NCBI GenBank assembly: GCA_015680685.1
Contig: MNCI01003435.1
Span: 37,799 to 58,809, forward strand
From: Gnetum montanum
Taxonomy: Eukaryota > Streptophyta > Gnetopsida > Gnetales > Gnetaceae
DNA length: 21,011 nucleotides
Direction: 5' to 3'
The translations under genes were made by a program, and so were the position numbers. The notes under the pieces are model-generated. The model searched no databases and was not told the origin of the DNA. It saw only the letters and a program-made list of their open reading frames with translations. This document shows, one piece after another, positions 18,331 through 21,011 of the stretch. The first letter of the stretch is position 1. Each line of letters opens with the position of its first letter.

Positions 18331-18487
18331 GTGCACTAGAATATAGGTAGAGACGTTGTTCCCTTAGAAAATTAAGATGTATTCCTACTCTAATGCATCT
18401 AGCCCTAAGTGCACTAGAATATAGGTAGAGACATTGTTCCCTTAAGAAAATTAAGACGTATTTCTACTCTAATGCATTTAACCCTAA
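18331..18487. repeat. Dimeric tandem repeat of 78-79 bp
   Basis: Copy 1 is 18331-18408 and copy 2 is 18409-18487. Both start GTGCACTAGAATATAGG and end at CCCTAA. They differ by a few transitions and one inserted A. Confidence 0.9.
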
Positions 18488-19573
18488 GCCTTGTTCCATA
18501 GAGAAAGGGGTGGCCCAAGCATTGGAGCCAAAGCTTCTTTGCAAGCTTACATATTCTTGTGATGCAACACACAAAGAATCAGAGCAATGTAGTTCTTTAG
18601 TGATGCTTAAAATAGCATGAAATCTATAAAGATCTCCACACTCCTTTGGCCCTGTTTTGGAGAAAAATAGTCTTCAATCTACTAACAAAGCATGTTTTTC
18701 TACACTAATCTCTGGAAAAGAAGAATACTATAAATTACTTGATAGGAAAGATGAATTACCTAGCAATAATAGGCATGTTATGAAATAGGTGAAAAATATG
18801 AGACAGAAGAGGCATGTTGTCCAAGTGGTAAAGAAAGACTAACCATTGAGAGCCCATTCATTTAATGAAAATATTATTTTTTTATTTTGTACAAATTACG
18901 CTGGTTTCTGAATTCTCATTGTACTTACCACCAGAGTTTTTACCCCCTCTTACTCTAATCTGTCTTGGATTTGGTCATCCAACGTAAATCAGGTCTAAGA
19001 CTTTAGTTAACTTTACAACGTATATTAAGCACAAAGTTTATGTTACCCAAATAGTGATTAACATATTCACTAGCTAGTCAAGTAAAAGGTTTTAGCACAG
19101 TCATGGTTTAATGTAGAAGGCAAGAAACAATTTTATTTACATCCAATGAGATCTAATAAACTAGATGCAGAAGCTCACTATCTCTTAGCTATCATTCCAA
19201 TCAAGTATCAAAGTGCCATTAGCAAGCTTCACTTAAGTTCACATCATCTTAGAATTTTAATTGAAAGATGAATTTAACTCTCTCAAGAAGAACACACTTG
19301 TAGGTTGTGCAAGTCAAGAGCCCTTGAAGATAGGTTGCATGTGTTTTTTTTTCTGTGTTGAGACTACCCATTTGAGACAATGTTATAATTGATTTTTTTT
19401 GTCATCCCATTGTTGCTTGGTCCATTTATAGAGTCTATCTTTATTTTTCATGAAAATGTAATATTTGTCCAATAGATCCTGAGTCTTTGGATATAATAAA
19501 GCTGTAGTTTTAGTTTCATAATTTGCCATCCAAAAGCTTTGCAAACATGTATGTATAAAGAATTTTATTTAAT

Positions 19574-20120
19574 AGTTTTGTTGGTGTAAAACAAGGATGC
19601 CCTCTTTCTCCCATTTCATTTAGATTTTTTGTTGATGAACTTGATGACGTTGTCTTAATTTTAAATTTAATAGAAAGATTGCAACAAATGGTTAATAGTC
19701 TTGATGACTTTTATCAACATTCAGAAATGAAAGTTAATATATAGAAAACTAAATTATGATTTGAGGTATGTATAATAAGATATACAATTACAAATGCTCT
19801 TTTAAATATTTGGCCTACAATGCTCTTTCAATTACAAATGATTATCAGTGCATTATTCAAATAGTTGCAAGTGGTATAAAAGCCTTATTTGCTTTAAGGA
19901 GCGAATGTAAAAAGGAATCTCCTCTAGTGTGGGATATTTGAAAACAACACTATCTTCTTTATGGGTGTGTTATATGGGGTCTTAGTCTAGCAAATAAATA
20001 TTAGAAATAAGTAGAAGAAATTTAGAAGCTTTTTCTACTTGATAAATTCAAAGTGAAAAGACATACATAATATGATATTATATTTCTTGAAGTAGAGATG
20101 ATGCCTTTAGGGGAAGGTTG
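19574..20120 (+). mobile_element. Degenerate LINE reverse-transcriptase fragment
   Basis: The plus strand reads SFVGVKQGCPLSPISF and FVDEL, the hallmark non-LTR RT block, at 19574-19640. It is followed immediately by DDVVLILNLIERLQ, which matches the stretch just after the catalytic F/Y-A-D-D in plant LINEs. After that come NSLDDFYQHSEMKVNI-stop-KTK, then (in another frame) ALFALRSEC, LLYGCVIWGLS and KLFLLDKFKVKRHT, ending near EMMPLGEG. The order is right for a LINE RT and its C-terminal part, but the segment between FVDEL and DDVV is missing, and there are many stops and frameshifts. It is a short, dead, 5'-truncated piece inside intron 1 of the second QOR copy, in the same direction. Confidence 0.8.
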
Positions 20121-21011
20121 AACAATAGGGCAACTAATTAAGCCAGTTACTTTCATCAAAAGTCTTCAGCCCAGTCAAGCACCTTTGGGATTATTTTTTG
20201 TTAAGGGTGACTTTACTTTCTATTTTCAATCAAGTCAAATAGCTCTCATCCATTTTTTTCTTCCTGAGGTGCACACGGTTTTTGGCCATTTCTCAACTAA
20301 GAGTGCTCAGTCAAGAAAAATGGTGAAGAATTACCTTTATGAGCATCTGGAACTTTTGGAGTTAGATGAGGAGAGCATGATAATGCAAAGGTAATAAAAG
20401 AAAATGCTATGTCAATTGCAAATGCAAAAGAGAATTTCATTAAAACATGATCAACTACTTAAGAGCTTGGTTTGTTTAATTTTACAAAAAATTGTACAAA
20501 ATGCATAGTTGGTTTCCAGTGAGATAAACTTGACAGGTTATTGCAAAATGTCGTTGCTATCTTCCTAATGAATGATATGAGAACCTTGTGCCAAATACAA
20601 TTTTGAATTAGGTTTTGAATTAGCCTAGGGAGAAAAACTTGAAACTTTAAAAATTTGAACAAACCATTTGGCATTTGCAAATACTAACCATTTCAAAATC
20701 TAGGACTTTTTTCATGCAACCTGCTTGCTTTGTGATTCTACAGCCTCAAAATGACCATGGAGCTTTTTAATAAAAATCAAACTTCCATTAGATATGATTT
20801 AGAAACGAAGCATAAGGAAAAGATTATTCATGGAGACAGAAAAGCTTTGTGAATTTTGCAATGGCATGTAATTTTTGCAGTTGAAGTAGCCATTCTCTTG
20901 TGTTGCATTTAATGTAGCCATTCTCTTGTTTGGAACAAAGCAAATTTTGTGAAGGGAACAGTTTTAGAAGAAGATGCATCCCTCATTACTTCAATTCATA
21001 TTAATCTTGGA

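Larger units (their letters stand above)
17789..21011 (+). other. Intron 1 of the second QOR copy (incomplete)
   Basis: 3.2 kb of AT-rich sequence running off the right edge. It carries a small duplication at 18211-18252, a dimeric tandem repeat at 18331-18487, a LINE fragment at about 19574-20120 and a 16-base direct repeat (20886-20901, 20914-20929). I see nothing in 18490-19560 or 20130-20880. Confidence 0.6.

Noticed and set aside
18805-18865. tRNA or SINE-like A box (TTGTCCAAGTGGTAAAG)
   Set aside because: No B box (GGTTCGANTCC-like) follows at the right distance and no cloverleaf can be drawn.
20185-20394. Plus ORF downstream of the LINE fragment
   Set aside because: It begins just past the last recognisable LINE motif and has no family features of its own. 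It may be LINE 3' sequence but cannot be supported.
17789-21011. Exon 2 of the second QOR copy
   Set aside because: I looked for a VLNWEDVE/GEPKEG-like coding stretch after an acceptor and found none.

Overview
The window looks like nuclear DNA of a land plant with a large, repeat-rich genome. A gymnosperm is a reasonable guess, but the sequence does not prove it. The evidence is an intron-split gene of the zeta-crystallin/quinone oxidoreductase (QOR) family with canonical GT-AG introns, a decayed plant-type Ty3/gypsy retrotransposon of the Athila group, and a decayed plant-type LINE fragment. There is no sign of bacterial gene organisation.

Layout. Positions 1 to about 12310 hold one old LTR retrotransposon on the minus strand. 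Read in its own 5'->3' direction (right to left), the order is: 5' LTR (at least 12042-12310), leader, gag (about 11329-9041), aspartic protease (about 8960-8095), reverse transcriptase (about 7990-6850), RNase H (6849-6329), integrase (6328-5021), a roughly 2.2 kb spacer without a gene (5020-2844), a third ORF in the 'env' position (2843-319), and the 3' LTR, which runs off the left edge. Landmarks in the two LTRs are 12,054 bp apart. Every coding part carries stops or frameshifts, so the element is dead as read.

Positions 12637-15657 (+) carry exons 2 to 5 of a QOR gene (313 residues, all frames and splice sites intact). Its first exon is not in the window, so the retrotransposon most likely lies antisense inside intron 1. 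About 2.1 kb downstream, at 17741-17788 (+), there is a perfect first exon of a second QOR gene. It encodes 16 residues and ends at a GT donor in exactly the phase that exon 2 of the first copy needs. The locus is therefore a head-to-tail QOR duplication, and the second copy continues past the right edge. Its first intron (17789 onward) holds a degenerate LINE reverse-transcriptase fragment (about 19574-20120, +) and small tandem duplications.

Two single-N positions (4785 and 14390) are each flanked by a 46-base direct repeat offset by 48. They look like unmerged contig overlaps, not biology. I found no RNA gene, CRISPR array or novel multi-gene system. The points most worth a second look are the third ORF of the retroelement, the duplicated 3' splice acceptor of QOR exon 2, the orphan first exon of the second QOR copy, and an in-frame 225-bp duplication in the protease region that carries a shared stop codon.
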